Below, piece by piece: positions 17,888 to 26,704 of a stretch of DNA of 64,000 nucleotides. The DNA comes from an uncultured Cohaesibacter sp. Its GTDB lineage: Bacteria > Pseudomonadota > Alphaproteobacteria > Rhizobiales > Cohaesibacteraceae. The notes under the pieces are model-generated. The model made no database searches and had not been told where the DNA came from. It saw nothing but the letters and a program-made list of their open reading frames with translations. Position numbers and translations under genes: made by a program. The stretch is taken from NCBI RefSeq assembly GCF_963676485.1, contig NZ_OY781114.1:620001-684000 (forward strand), read 5' to 3'. How positions within the stretch are numbered: position 1 is the first letter of the stretch; each line of letters starts with the position of its first letter.

Positions 17888-19024
17888 ATGGCCGACCTGA
17901 GTGGCGCCAAAAAAACACCCCTGTTTGATCTGCATGAAGAATTGGGCGGAAGCCTTGTTGATTTTGCAGGCTATGCCCTGCCCGTGCGCTATCCGGCAGG
18001 CATCATGGCCGAGCATATCCATTGCCGCGAAAGCGCGGCCCTGTTTGACGTGTCCCACATGGGACAGGCCCTGCTTGAAGGCCCTGATCATGAGACGACA
18101 GCCAAGGCGCTGGAAGCCCTGACGCCGTCTGCCTTCTCCAAGCTGGCTCCGGGCCGCATGCGCTACAGCGTGTTTCTCAATGAGACCAGCGGCATCATTG
18201 ACGACTTCATCGTAACCCGTCCGGGCGATCCGGCACTGGATGGCATCCTCATGCTGGTGGTCAACGGGGCTTGCAAGGAAAAGGACTATGCTTTCCTTGA
18301 AGCCAACCTGCCAGACGGCATCTCCCTCAAACGTCTTGATGACAAAGCCCTTCTGGCACTGCAAGGCCCCAAGGCTGTGGATGTCCTCAAGCGCCATGCG
18401 CAAAAGGCCGATGCCCTCACCTTCATGTCCCAGACACCCGATGAAATCAACGGGGTTCCCGTTGGCATTTCGCGCTGCGGCTATACTGGCGAAGACGGTT
18501 TCGAGATTTCCTGCGCGGCAGGAGAGGCCGAAGCGATCGCCCGCCTCTTACTGGATGAGCCGGAAGTGAACCCTGCCGGCCTTGGCGCACGCGACAGTCT
18601 GCGACTTGAGAGCGGGCTATGCCTTTATGGCCATGATCTGGATGACAGCATTGATCCGGCAGAAGCCGATCTTGGCTGGGCCATTCAAAAGAGCCGCCGA
18701 CAGGACAAGGCCTTCCCCGGCTCGGAGCGGATTTTGAAAGGGCTTGAAGATGGCCCGACGCGCATCCGTGTCGGCCTGCGCATTCTCGGCAAGGCACCAG
18801 CCCGCGAGGGAGCTGAAATTCAGGATGCTGACGGCAATGCCATCGGCATCGTGACCTCGGGTGGCTTTGCGCCGACCCTACAGGCTCCCATCGCCATGGG
18901 CTATGTACCGCCAGCCTTTGCCGAACCGGGCACCAAGGTGATACTGGCCGTGCGCAAACGGGCACTGGAGGCTGAAGTTGCCCCCATGCCGTTTGTTCCG
19001 CAACGCTATGTACGCAAACCCTGA
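17888..19024 (+). CDS. gcvT: Glycine cleavage system T protein (aminomethyltransferase)
   Basis: Transfers the methylene group from the aminomethyl-lipoyl H protein to tetrahydrofolate, releasing ammonia. The protein is 378 aa, near the family norm (about 365). Typical blocks are PLFDLHEELGGSLVDFAGYALPVRY at the N-terminus, LFDVSHMGQ, GYTGEDGFEI and GLGARDSLRLESGLCLYGHDLD. The ATG at 17888 follows a GAGAG-containing site; longer readings would run into the riboswitch. gcvH follows after 81 nt. Control by the glycine riboswitch is expected. Confidence 0.96.
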   Translation: MADLSGAKKTPLFDLHEELGGSLVDFAGYALPVRYPAGIMAEHIHCRESAALFDVSHMGQALLEGPDHETTAKALEALTPSAFSKLAPGRMRYSVFLNETSGIIDDFIVTRPGDPALDGILMLVVNGACKEKDYAFLEANLPDGISLKRLDDKALLALQGPKAVDVLKRHAQKADALTFMSQTPDEINGVPVGISRCGYTGEDGFEISCAAGEAEAIARLLLDEPEVNPAGLGARDSLRLESGLCLYGHDLDDSIDPAEADLGWAIQKSRRQDKAFPGSERILKGLEDGPTRIRVGLRILGKAPAREGAEIQDADGNAIGIVTSGGFAPTLQAPIAMGYVPPAFAEPGTKVILAVRKRALEAEVAPMPFVPQRYVRKP

Positions 19025-19105
19025 GCACCAACCGGGCTCACGGAGCCCTTGAAACCAACAGCAAAATGCAATCAGCATCATCGCATATTCAAAGGGATGA
19101 GAAAC

Positions 19106-19480
19106 ATGACCACCTATTACAGCGAAGACCATGAATGGGTTGAAGTAGAAGGCGACGTTGCCACCATCGGCATCACCGATTTCGCACAGAAACAGCTCGG
19201 AGACGTCGTATTCGTAGAATTGCCGGATGTTGGCAAGGCTCTGGAAAAAGGCGACGAAGCCGCCGTGGTGGAAAGCGTCAAGGCCGCTTCAGAAGTCTAC
19301 GCACCAATCGATGGTGAAGTGAGCGAAGTCAACGCTGCGCTTGAGGAAGATCCCGCGCTGGTCAACAGCGACGCGGAAAGCGGCGCATGGTTCCTCAAAG
19401 TCAAGATTTCAGACAAGAGCCAGCTTGACGACCTGATGGACGAAGAGGCCTATAAGGCACTTATTGCCGAACAGGAATAG
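19106..19480 (+). CDS. gcvH: Glycine cleavage system H protein
   Basis: Lipoyl carrier that shuttles the aminomethyl group between the P and T proteins. The protein is 124 aa. The lipoylation site is K59 in [12 protein letters not shown], and the N-terminal YSEDHEWV motif is intact. The start at 19106 is set by AAAGGG 9 nt upstream; an in-frame ATG at 19097 lies against that site and is less likely. A strong terminator follows at once, so gcvP, which normally completes this operon, is not in this transcript. Confidence 0.96.
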   Translation: MTTYYSEDHEWVEVEGDVATIGITDFAQKQLGDVVFVELPDVGKALEKGDEAAVVESVKAASEVYAPIDGEVSEVNAALEEDPALVNSDAESGAWFLKVKISDKSQLDDLMDEEAYKALIAEQE

Positions 19481-19501
19481 ACCGACCAGACAGTATGATT
19501 T

Positions 19502-19539
19502 AAAAAGGCGTGCAAGGGATCTTCCCCGCACGCCTTTTT
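19502..19539 (+). terminator. Terminator of the gcvTH transcript
   Basis: AAAAAGGCGTGC pairs with GCACGCCTTTTT around a 14-nt loop, with a T-run on the plus strand and an A-run on the other side. It could also stop the convergent EAL-protein transcript. Confidence 0.88.
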
Positions 19540-19606
19540 GATATGCCGGTTTGTTATACCGACTTGCTCTGCTGTCCCGGGCCGAGGCCTGCTGCTTCTT
19601 TTGTGG

Positions 19607-21673
19607 CTAGGGGTCCACAATTGTTCGCGGAGGGCCGGAAAGATCGGGCAGAGAGATCGTATTGTTCAAGACATCCGGTTCGACATTAGCAAGCAAGGCC
19701 AGAACAGACAGTTTATGCATTGGACGGCCAAAGAGGTACCCTTGGAAGATGCTGCATTTATGGGCCTGTAGAAAATGCATCTGCTCTTCGGTTTCTACCC
19801 CTTCGGCGATGACCTTTAGCCCCATGCCGCGCGCCAGATTGATAATTCCCCGCACCAGTTTGCGGTCTTCTTCATTGTCTTCAATCTGCTTTACAAAAGC
19901 GCGATCTATCTTGAGGATATCCAGAGGCAAGCTTTTGAGATAGCCTAGGTTGGAATAGCCCGTGCCGAAATCGTCCATCGCCAGAGAAATGCCGCGCGCC
20001 GATAGCTGCGAGAGCATCTTGGCGGCCTTGCAGGTGTCCTTCACATCAACGCTTTCGGTGATTTCAAGGGTCAGATAGTTGGGGTCGGCACCGGTCCGCT
20101 CAAGCAGTTGAATAATCTCGGTAGCGAGATTTTTATTGTTGAGCTGTTGCGGCGAGAGATTGATCGAGAGGCGCAGCTTGAAGCCGGATTGATGCCAGTT
20201 GACGAGATCTGTGCAGGCTTCCCTGAAGATCCAGTCGGACAGGGTTCCGATGAGGCCAGCATCTTCCGCGATATTGATGAAATCCAGCGTCGGGATTTGC
20301 CCCAGGTCGGGATGGAACCAGCGCACGAGCGCTTCCACGCCGGTCACCTTGCATACACCTGATTTCAGATTGGTGGAGACTTGTGGCTGATAATAGACTT
20401 CCAGTCCATCACCGCCGCATTGCAAGGCATGGCGCAGATCAGCCTCAAGGCAAACCCTGTTCTGAATGGCAATACTCATGCTTGTTTCATACAGGCAGTA
20501 TCTCTGGCGCCCCTGCTTCTTGGCTTCATAGAGCGCCAGATCTGCATCACGCAGCAGCTCTTCAGCAGAATGGGACAGATCGGGATAGCGGGATATGCCC
20601 ACCGACGATGAAATGCGGATATCATTGCCCGATAGCTCAAAAGCGGAGCTCAGTGCCTTGATTACCTGCGCAACAATCCTTTCACTGGTAGCAAGATCCG
20701 CTCGCTGCAAAACTGCGAATTCATCTCCCCCCAGACGCGTCACGATATCGGCTTCTCCGCAGAAGATGGCCGTCAGACGCGCGGCGGCATTCTTGAGCAG
20801 CCGATCCCCCATGGGATGGCCGAAGGTATCATTCACATCCTTGAACTTATCAAGATCGAAGAGAATGAGATTGAACCCCTCCCCATGCGCATCGGCAGAG
20901 TCAATGAAGCGGTTCATTTTCTCATTCAGAAAAGACCTGTTGCCAAGACCGGTCAAGGCGTCATGCTCCGCCAGAAAGCGAATGCGAGCTTCTCGCCCCT
21001 TGATCCGGCTTTCCTCCTTGCGCGCCCGATATGCCTCGGTTCCGAACAGGGTGAGGATGAGAACTCCGCCCGCCGCAGAGCTCAACAGCAACATATCCAT
21101 AGAAGTGAGCGCCCCATCCAGTCGCTTCTGGAGAAGAGAGGCTCGTTCGGCACGCGTCTGGGCAATGGACGCAGCCATGCTGGTGATATCTTCCTCATAA
21201 GGCGCCAGAATATCTTCTATCTTGCGAAAGGCTATGAGATTTCCTGGCCGCAGCGTCTGAACCATAGGGTCCACTTCGCGCAGCGAGGTGCGAAGATTGA
21301 TCAACAGGGTATTGAATTTGTCATGCTTTGCTTCGGGAACTTCCACCCCAACGGAATTGATGCTAAACACGCGGCTCCAGAGAATATCAAACCACTGCAC
21401 CACCATGTCATGGGAAACATTCTGGGCGGTATCTGGATCGGCGCCAACTTCCTGTAGTTTTTCCCCGAATACATATTTGCCGGTTATGCTTCTGAAACGG
21501 CGATATTCAAGCTCCAGTCGAATGCCTTCATCTCGGCCGGAAATCATCTCATAGCTTTGGGAAATCTGGCCACGCAGACGATCAACTCTTTGAAATTGGG
21601 ACAATTCTAAGAAAAGCAGTCCAACGACCGAGATCAGATAGGCAATGGCCAGAGCTTTGGAATAGAACTTCAT
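19607..21673 (-). CDS. Membrane GGDEF-EAL bifunctional cyclic-di-GMP protein
   Basis: A 688-aa protein with an N-terminal membrane helix (7-22), a periplasmic helical sensor region of about 165 residues, a second membrane helix (about 193-215), a GGDEF domain with an intact motif (GGDEF, 315-319) and an EAL domain with an intact core (VEALVRW, E447; ELTES-like LEITES; DDFGTGYSNLGYL; KIDRAF; FQGYLFGRP). Both synthesis and hydrolysis of cyclic di-GMP are possible. The start codon overlaps the stop of the upstream secreted protein by 4 nt (ATGA), indicating translational coupling and a shared sensing role. Confidence 0.95.
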   Translation of the reverse strand: MKFYSKALAIAYLISVVGLLFLELSQFQRVDRLRGQISQSYEMISGRDEGIRLELEYRRFRSITGKYVFGEKLQEVGADPDTAQNVSHDMVVQWFDILWSRVFSINSVGVEVPEAKHDKFNTLLINLRTSLREVDPMVQTLRPGNLIAFRKIEDILAPYEEDITSMAASIAQTRAERASLLQKRLDGALTSMDMLLLSSAAGGVLILTLFGTEAYRARKEESRIKGREARIRFLAEHDALTGLGNRSFLNEKMNRFIDSADAHGEGFNLILFDLDKFKDVNDTFGHPMGDRLLKNAAARLTAIFCGEADIVTRLGGDEFAVLQRADLATSERIVAQVIKALSSAFELSGNDIRISSSVGISRYPDLSHSAEELLRDADLALYEAKKQGRQRYCLYETSMSIAIQNRVCLEADLRHALQCGGDGLEVYYQPQVSTNLKSGVCKVTGVEALVRWFHPDLGQIPTLDFINIAEDAGLIGTLSDWIFREACTDLVNWHQSGFKLRLSINLSPQQLNNKNLATEIIQLLERTGADPNYLTLEITESVDVKDTCKAAKMLSQLSARGISLAMDDFGTGYSNLGYLKSLPLDILKIDRAFVKQIEDNEEDRKLVRGIINLARGMGLKVIAEGVETEEQMHFLQAHKCSIFQGYLFGRPMHKLSVLALLANVEPDVLNNTISLPDLSGPPRTIVDP

Positions 21674-22227
21674 TTCACTATCATCTTTTCGATCTGCCAG
21701 ACGAAACGTGCGGTATATTTGGGATCGAGAAGCGAGCTGTCATGGTCGATCGGATAGATAATTCTGATGGGGCCGCGGCGGCGAACGCTCAGATTGCGGC
21801 CATCCTGTCGGGTCGCCAGAAGTACGTCATAATCATAGAAATCATGAACAGGTATCTCGGTCTGATAGCCATCCAGCGCATGCACCTCGACGGTCTCACC
21901 CTTTGCTCCGACATAGGCGAGCAGATCGCGCATCAGAACACCGTGCCATTGATGGGCCTTGGTTGAGTAGACCGTATGGGTGACGACTTCGTTCAGCCCG
22001 ATAGCCTCAATCATGGACCGATCCAGATAGACAAGGCCCTCGGCGTTGTGGTTTGAAACTTTGCCCGAGATCGTCAGAATGATGTCGTCTTGAGGTTGTT
22101 CGAGTTCTTCGGCCCCAACATGCGCCGACAGCACGCTCATACAAGCAAAAAACGCTGTAACAATTCCCCAGCATATACGCTGAAACAGCCCGTTAAAAGA
22201 AGCTGCTCCAGTTCCCCGACGAGCCAT
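21670..22227 (-). CDS. Secreted molybdopterin-oxidoreductase-fold protein, possible sensor partner
   Basis: A 185-aa exported protein with a signal peptide (hydrophobic 17-38, cleavage near VGA-E). The rest resembles the small oxidoreductase molybdopterin-binding (sulfite-oxidase-like) fold: LTISGKV..., LDRSMIEAIG, THTVYSTKAHQWHGVLMRDLL and a C-terminal FVWQIEKM. The mature chain contains no cysteine, so the thiolate ligand that binds Mo in sulfite-oxidase-type enzymes is missing. Catalysis is unlikely; a ligand-binding role is inferred. It overlaps the GGDEF-EAL gene by 4 nt, and its periplasmic location fits a partner for that protein's outer domain. AGGGGTG precedes the ATG. Confidence 0.78.
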   Translation of the reverse strand: MARRGTGAASFNGLFQRICWGIVTAFFACMSVLSAHVGAEELEQPQDDIILTISGKVSNHNAEGLVYLDRSMIEAIGLNEVVTHTVYSTKAHQWHGVLMRDLLAYVGAKGETVEVHALDGYQTEIPVHDFYDYDVLLATRQDGRNLSVRRRGPIRIIYPIDHDSSLLDPKYTARFVWQIEKMIVK

Positions 22228-22476
22228 TTAAACACCCCTGTCCTGTTCAACCAAATCAAACCACAAGGGACATTCACAAAAGGTAAAACCTTGTACCAAT
22301 TGGATTTTTAGACTGCGGAAAATGGGGCAATTGTCTTATTATAGTTAGTATTCGGTTAAACTGCCCAATCGGTATATGGATACTTGTATTCTCCATACGC
22401 GAAGGGGAGCATAAGCCCCCCTATATTGTAGCATCACCCCTCTTAATCAGGAGGGAGGCGGAATATGTTGTGTCTT

Positions 22477-23148
22477 TTACTTCTCGTGCCAGTCTTTGAG
22501 GGCATCAATCGTTGCAGGAATATCGACAAGGCGACGAACGACGGTCTCCGCTCCGGCATCCATCAAATGCTCTCCGTGCCCTGGGTAGCTGTGACTTGCG
22601 CCAATGAAGCCGATCACGCGCATCCCGGCCTGACAGGCGGCCTGAACGCCGTGGGTGCTATCTTCGATGACGAAGCATTCAGACGGGTCAGTTTCAAGCA
22701 CTGTCGCTGCGTGCAAAAAGACGTTCGGATCCGGCTTCGGCTGTTTGGTTCCCACTTCAACGGCAGAATAGACATAAGGACGGAAGCGATCCCACAAATC
22801 GACTAGGCGCATATTCGCTTCCAGCCGCTCCATGGCGGTGTTGGAGCAGACACAGCGCGGATAGTCCAGCTGATCCAGCATCTCGTGGGCACCCTCAATC
22901 ACCTTGAGCTTGTCCAGCTTGCTCATCGCGCGGTCAGTAATCCGCTGCAGGATGTCATGGGGCAATGAGCGCTCGATATCCTCTTCGATGAGCTGGATAA
23001 TCTCGGAGTTGGTCATGCCAGCGTAGGTGCTGTTATAGGCCTCAAGATCCATATCAAGATCTTCTTCCTTGAAGACCTCCAGACTGGCTTTGGCCCAGAT
23101 GATTTCCGTATCCACCAAAGTGCCATCGCAGTCAAAAATCACCAGCAT
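22477..23148 (-). CDS. HAD superfamily phosphatase (phosphoglucomutase/phosphoglycolate group)
   Basis: A 223-aa haloacid-dehalogenase-type hydrolase with motif I FDCDGTLVD (nucleophile D6, acid D8), a helical C1 cap, motif II (CVCSNTAMERLE), motif III lysine (GTKQPKPDPNVF) and motif IV (CFVIEDSTHGVQAA). It belongs to the group containing beta-phosphoglucomutase, Gph and YieH-type sugar-phosphate or nucleotide phosphatases; the substrate cannot be decided. The start at 23148 is preferred over 23157 because AAGGA lies 8 nt upstream of it but directly abuts the earlier ATG. Confidence 0.92.
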   Translation of the reverse strand: MLVIFDCDGTLVDTEIIWAKASLEVFKEEDLDMDLEAYNSTYAGMTNSEIIQLIEEDIERSLPHDILQRITDRAMSKLDKLKVIEGAHEMLDQLDYPRCVCSNTAMERLEANMRLVDLWDRFRPYVYSAVEVGTKQPKPDPNVFLHAATVLETDPSECFVIEDSTHGVQAACQAGMRVIGFIGASHSYPGHGEHLMDAGAETVVRRLVDIPATIDALKDWHEK

Positions 23149-23269
23149 ATTGTCCATCCTTGCAAACTGTCTGTCATATCACGCAATCCCGTAGTGATCA
23201 TAAACGCAACGGACAAGCGCCTCACCACAAGATCTTTCATGTGGACCTTTGCGTCGGCAACGTCAATGC

Positions 23270-24076
23270 TCAGGATGGCAATTTATTGGAATCAGAGAGG
23301 TCTTGCCCAGCCTTGTTGTCTCTTGAAAGGCTCTTGCGCAGGAATAGCAGAAAGATGATGGCAAGAACTGCAGCCAGTCCATACCATGTCACGGCATATT
23401 GCAAATGGCTGTTGCGGAAGGTGATGCGGGTCTCCCCGCCTTGAGGCAAGCTGGCAGCTTCTGTGCCCCAAGGCACGCCCTGCCCCTTGACCAGATCCAC
23501 CCAGTAAGGAGCAGTACGTCCTTCATCCATCCCCAGAAACGCGGCCATTTCGCCCACCTGCCTGACGATCCAGACATTTTTCTGCTTGTCCGTCTTCGGG
23601 CTCAGCCAGTTTTTCGGTTCATCAAAGCGCATGAGACCGGTGAGCGTCTGAGGGGTTTCAACCAGCGTTTCAGGGCGGCTTGCCTTCTCCTTGAGCTTTT
23701 CAGGCACAAAGCCCCTGTTGACGATCACCTGCCAGCCCTCAGTGGTGACAAAGGGCGTCATGATCATGTAGCCCGGGCCGCCAAGGGGACCTCCTTGCGG
23801 ATCATTGAGCGCAAACCATACATGCACTTCGCGCGCATGATCATAATGGCCGGTGAGGCGCACGGGCCGGTAGACCGCATCATCACGAGACAGGCCGGCC
23901 CATTGTTCCGGCCCCGGCGCAGCGATGGGGGGCGCAGCCACGCGGGAAGTGACATCAGCGATCAGTTGTTCTTTCCAGGCAAGACGCCGCACCTGCCAGT
24001 TGCCCAACGCAATAAGAGCGGAAAAGGCCAACAGGGCGGCGAGACTGAACAGCACGATTTTCGGTCTGGAAATCAC
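23270..24076 (-). CDS. SURF1 family cytochrome oxidase assembly protein
   Basis: A 268-aa inner-membrane protein with one membrane helix at each end (about 7-23 and 231-247) around a periplasmic domain, the SURF1/Shy1 layout. In alphaproteobacteria SURF1 helps insert haem a into subunit I. Typical blocks are LGNWQVRRLAWKE, RPVRLTGHYDHAREV, PGYMIMTPFVTTEGWQVIVNRGFVP and HLQYAVTWYGLA. The start is a GTG at 24076 with GGA a few bases upstream. It is the last gene of the oxidase cluster on this strand, separated from the DUF983 gene by an opposite-strand small gene. Confidence 0.93.
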   Translation of the reverse strand: MISRPKIVLFSLAALLAFSALIALGNWQVRRLAWKEQLIADVTSRVAAPPIAAPGPEQWAGLSRDDAVYRPVRLTGHYDHAREVHVWFALNDPQGGPLGGPGYMIMTPFVTTEGWQVIVNRGFVPEKLKEKASRPETLVETPQTLTGLMRFDEPKNWLSPKTDKQKNVWIVRQVGEMAAFLGMDEGRTAPYWVDLVKGQGVPWGTEAASLPQGGETRITFRNSHLQYAVTWYGLAAVLAIIFLLFLRKSLSRDNKAGQDLSDSNKLPS

Positions 24077-24190
24077 TTTTCCTGCACACTCCTGCTCTGT
24101 TTATGCTACCTCACCTGAGGCTACAGGCTTTTTGACCACTGCGCTATCAGATGCCCGCCCGTGGGTGGAGCAAAAAGGATTTTTCCAACG

Positions 24191-24520
24191 ATGCCTTCCC
24201 AACCAGCCCGCTTTGCCCTGATTTTCTTTTCCCTCAATCTGTTGTTTCCCCTTGCGGTGCAGATCGGGGTGGCGATCATCGGCCTCTTTGGGCCTGATCT
24301 ACGCAGTCTAGCCGTGGCCCTGCCGGTCATTTTCGTGATCAATGTGGCCAATATCAGCCTTGCCTTCCATTACAAGGCGTGGCAGCGGGTTGCCCTGATG
24401 ACCATCATGTTTTTCAACGCGATTTCCGTTTTTGCCATGGGGGGATTGTCTTTCTTCACGTCGGTCATTGGCTGGGAGGATATCGTGCCCGATCTGATCA
24501 CTTTGCTTCAGCCTCATTGA
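24191..24520 (+). CDS. Small hydrophobic membrane protein, opposite strand within the oxidase cluster
   Basis: A 109-aa predicted protein with three to four membrane segments (about residues 6-32, 38-58, 64-90) and no recognised family. It lies on the plus strand between the SURF1 and DUF983 genes; its last 23 nt overlap the DUF983 stop region. Support comes from the hydrophobic, low-charge composition, codon use like its neighbours, AAAGGA 11 nt before the ATG, and the fact that without it there would be a 420-bp hole in an otherwise tight operon. No domain names its function, so a role in oxidase biogenesis is only a guess from location. Confidence 0.55.
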   Translation: MPSQPARFALIFFSLNLLFPLAVQIGVAIIGLFGPDLRSLAVALPVIFVINVANISLAFHYKAWQRVALMTIMFFNAISVFAMGGLSFFTSVIGWEDIVPDLITLLQPH

Positions 24521-24905
24521 CCTCGTCCTTGAGCGGACTATCAAGGCGCTGGCCCTGCTCGGCCTTGGTCTTATATTGCTGTGCAATGAGCGCCCCTTTC
24601 AGCCAATAGAGAAAAGCAAGGCAAAGCAAGGTGGCAACAGGAGCCCAGATAATCACCTGTAGCCAGACCGGAGGCTCATAGGTGAATTCTGTATAGAGCA
24701 GCCCACCGGTGGCGATGAAGCCGACAATCATGATGACAAAAGGCGCAGGACCATCGCCACTGTCGATGAAAGCATAATCAAGTCCGCACACATCGCATTG
24801 ATCCCCCACCTTGAGGAAGCTCTTATAGAGCTTTCCCTCGCCACAGCGAGGGCATTTCCCCGCAAGAGCCGTGCGGGCAATGCTTCCCTTATAGTCTGTC
24901 ATCAT
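24498..24905 (-). CDS. DUF983 membrane protein of the oxidase cluster
   Basis: A 135-aa DUF983 protein: an N-terminal zinc-ribbon-like CPRCGEGKLY...CDVCGLDY (four cysteines) followed by two membrane helices (about 55-75 and 82-102) and a charged tail. DUF983 genes are a regular part of alphaproteobacterial aa3 oxidase clusters, next to ctaE and SURF1, and are presumed assembly factors without a proven reaction. The start at 24905 has AGGAG 5 nt upstream. It follows ctaE by 53 nt. Confidence 0.9.
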   Translation of the reverse strand: MMTDYKGSIARTALAGKCPRCGEGKLYKSFLKVGDQCDVCGLDYAFIDSGDGPAPFVIMIVGFIATGGLLYTEFTYEPPVWLQVIIWAPVATLLCLAFLYWLKGALIAQQYKTKAEQGQRLDSPLKDEVNEAEAK

Positions 24906-24958
24906 TGTCACTCCTGGCCATCAGGGACGGCAAAGCCGCCCCTTCAATGGCGATGGTG

Positions 24959-25795
24959 CTAGTGGGCGAAGGTGCCGCCGAAATTGCCCCACACATAGAT
25001 GGTGGTGAACAGGAACAGCCAAACCACATCCACAAAGTGCCAATACCAGGCCGCCGCTTCAAAACCGAAATGCTTTTCAGGAGTGAAATGGCCCTTATAG
25101 ACCCGGATCAGGCAGACGATCAGGAAGATCGTGCCGACAAACACATGGAATCCATGAAAGCCGGTGGCCATGAAGAAGGTCGCTCCATAGATGCTTTCCT
25201 TGAAGGCAAAGGGCGCATGGACATATTCGTAAACCTGCACGGCAGAAAAGACGATGCCCAGAAGGATTGTCAGCGCCAATCCCTTTTTGAGGCCCTCTCG
25301 ATCATTTTCCAGAAGTGCATGGTGGGCCCATGTGATGGTGGTGCCGGATGCAAGCAGAAGAAGCGTGTTGAACAATGGCAGATGCCATGGGTCGATCACC
25401 TCCAGCCCTTTTGGGGGCCAAACGCCGCCCAGAAATTCTTCCCGCATATATTGCTTTGCTTCACCGGCAAACAGGCTGGCATCAAAGAATGCCCAGAACC
25501 AAGCCACGAAGAACATCACCTCTGAGGCGATGAACAGGATCATGCCATAGCGCAGATGCAGTTGCACGACAGGAGTGTGGTGGCCTTCGAGGGCTTCCTT
25601 GATCACATCGCGCCACCAGCCAAGCATGGTATAGAGCACGCCCAGTGTGCCAGCGATGAGAATAAGGCTTGTGCCGCCATGAAACATCGTCACAGCCCCG
25701 ACAGCCATCAGGAAGGCGGATACCGACGCGATTATGGGCCACGGGCTGGGGTCTATGATGTGATAATCGTGGTTCTTGCTGTGAGCCTCAGCCAT
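24959..25795 (-). CDS. ctaE: Cytochrome c oxidase subunit III
   Basis: Seven-helix subunit III of the aa3-type terminal oxidase in the inner membrane. The protein is 278 aa. Clear family blocks are DPSPWPIIASVSAF, WWRDVIKEAL...HTPVVQLHLRYGM, FIASEVMFFVAWFWAFFDASL and the C-terminal FGFEAAAWYWHFVDVVWLFLFTTIYVWG. The ATG at 25795 has GGAGGAG 6 nt upstream; its first codons overlap the end of ctaG by 8 nt, indicating translational coupling. Confidence 0.96.
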   Translation of the reverse strand: MAEAHSKNHDYHIIDPSPWPIIASVSAFLMAVGAVTMFHGGTSLILIAGTLGVLYTMLGWWRDVIKEALEGHHTPVVQLHLRYGMILFIASEVMFFVAWFWAFFDASLFAGEAKQYMREEFLGGVWPPKGLEVIDPWHLPLFNTLLLLASGTTITWAHHALLENDREGLKKGLALTILLGIVFSAVQVYEYVHAPFAFKESIYGATFFMATGFHGFHVFVGTIFLIVCLIRVYKGHFTPEKHFGFEAAAWYWHFVDVVWLFLFTTIYVWGNFGGTFAH

Positions 25796-26459
25796 TGTCT
25801 GCTCCTCCTCCAAAGCGCGTCAATGTCTTGCCGCTGGTTGCAGTGTTCCCGTTCAGGTTTGCCGCCTTGTCGGCAGGCTCCTTCTCCAGCGGGAAGAATG
25901 TATAAGACAGGGTAATCGTATCGATGGACTTGAGATCGGGATTCTTGTCGATATCGGGATCGATAAAGAAAATCACCGGCATGTGGCTGGTCTCGCCTGC
26001 ATTGACCGTCTGTTGTGTGAAACAGAAGCATTCCAGCTTGTTGAAATAGGCGCCTGCCGCCTGCGGCGTCACATTGAAGGTCGCCGTGCCAGCCGAAGAG
26101 AATGCGCCGGTGTTGACCACCAGATAACTCGCCTCGCCGGTTTCTCCCACTTTGAGGGTTACTGGCTTTGTTTCCGGCTGGAAGGACCAGTTGAGCCCGC
26201 TGGACACATTGGCGTCAAAGCGCACCGTCATTTCGCGCGTGATCGCAGCGGACGGGGCCGCATTGGCTGCCTGCGTGGTGCCACCATAACCGGTTACCTG
26301 ACAGAAGAGCGAGTAGAGCGGAACGGCAGCATAGGCCATGCCGACCATGATACCGACAAAGCCCAAGAGGCCGTAGGCAAGCCGCAAATTGGCGCGCGCG
26401 TTGTCGGCAGGTTTGGGCTTGCCGTCATTTTCGATGTCATGCTCGTTATGCACACTCAT
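25788..26459 (-). CDS. ctaG: Cytochrome c oxidase assembly protein CtaG (Cox11)
   Basis: Copper chaperone that delivers copper to the CuB site of subunit I. The protein is 223 aa: a cytosolic N-terminus, one membrane helix (about 24-45) and a periplasmic immunoglobulin-like domain with the copper-binding CFCF pair (LECFCFTQQTVNAGE) and the MPVIFFIDPD block. AAGGAA lies 10 nt before the ATG at 26459. It is located between the small oxidase protein and ctaE, the usual order. Confidence 0.96.
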   Translation of the reverse strand: MSVHNEHDIENDGKPKPADNARANLRLAYGLLGFVGIMVGMAYAAVPLYSLFCQVTGYGGTTQAANAAPSAAITREMTVRFDANVSSGLNWSFQPETKPVTLKVGETGEASYLVVNTGAFSSAGTATFNVTPQAAGAYFNKLECFCFTQQTVNAGETSHMPVIFFIDPDIDKNPDLKSIDTITLSYTFFPLEKEPADKAANLNGNTATSGKTLTRFGGGADNG

Positions 26460-26487
26460 TGGCAATTGGTTCCTTCTCGCCTGCAAA

Positions 26488-26649
26488 TCAAAGCGGACGA
26501 TTCATCACGCCGGGGCCCATCTTGACGATGGTGATGGCGTAGAAGATGAGCACCAGAGCCCCCAAAGCGAAGGCGATGGCGAGCGAGCGCTTGTGCTGGC
26601 GCTTTTTCTGCTCTTCAGTCAGAGTGACCTTTTCGATGATTTGAGCCAT
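26488..26649 (-). CDS. Small membrane protein of the oxidase cluster (CoxF/CtaF-like)
   Basis: A 53-aa protein starting MAQIIEKVTLTEEQKKRQH and ending VKMGPGVMNRPL, with a cytosolic charged N-terminus and one membrane helix (about 23-42). Small proteins of this layout lie between ctaB and ctaG in many alphaproteobacterial oxidase operons, where they are annotated CoxF or hypothetical. AAGGAA lies 7 nt before the ATG, and spacing to the flanking genes is tight (28 nt to ctaG, 55 nt from ctaB), so it is very likely translated. Confidence 0.85.
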   Translation of the reverse strand: MAQIIEKVTLTEEQKKRQHKRSLAIAFALGALVLIFYAITIVKMGPGVMNRPL

Positions 26650-26704
26650 GGGCTTTTTCCTTGGTTATTCGGTTGCGAAGCTTGCTCTTGTTGAGCTGCG
26701 CGCC

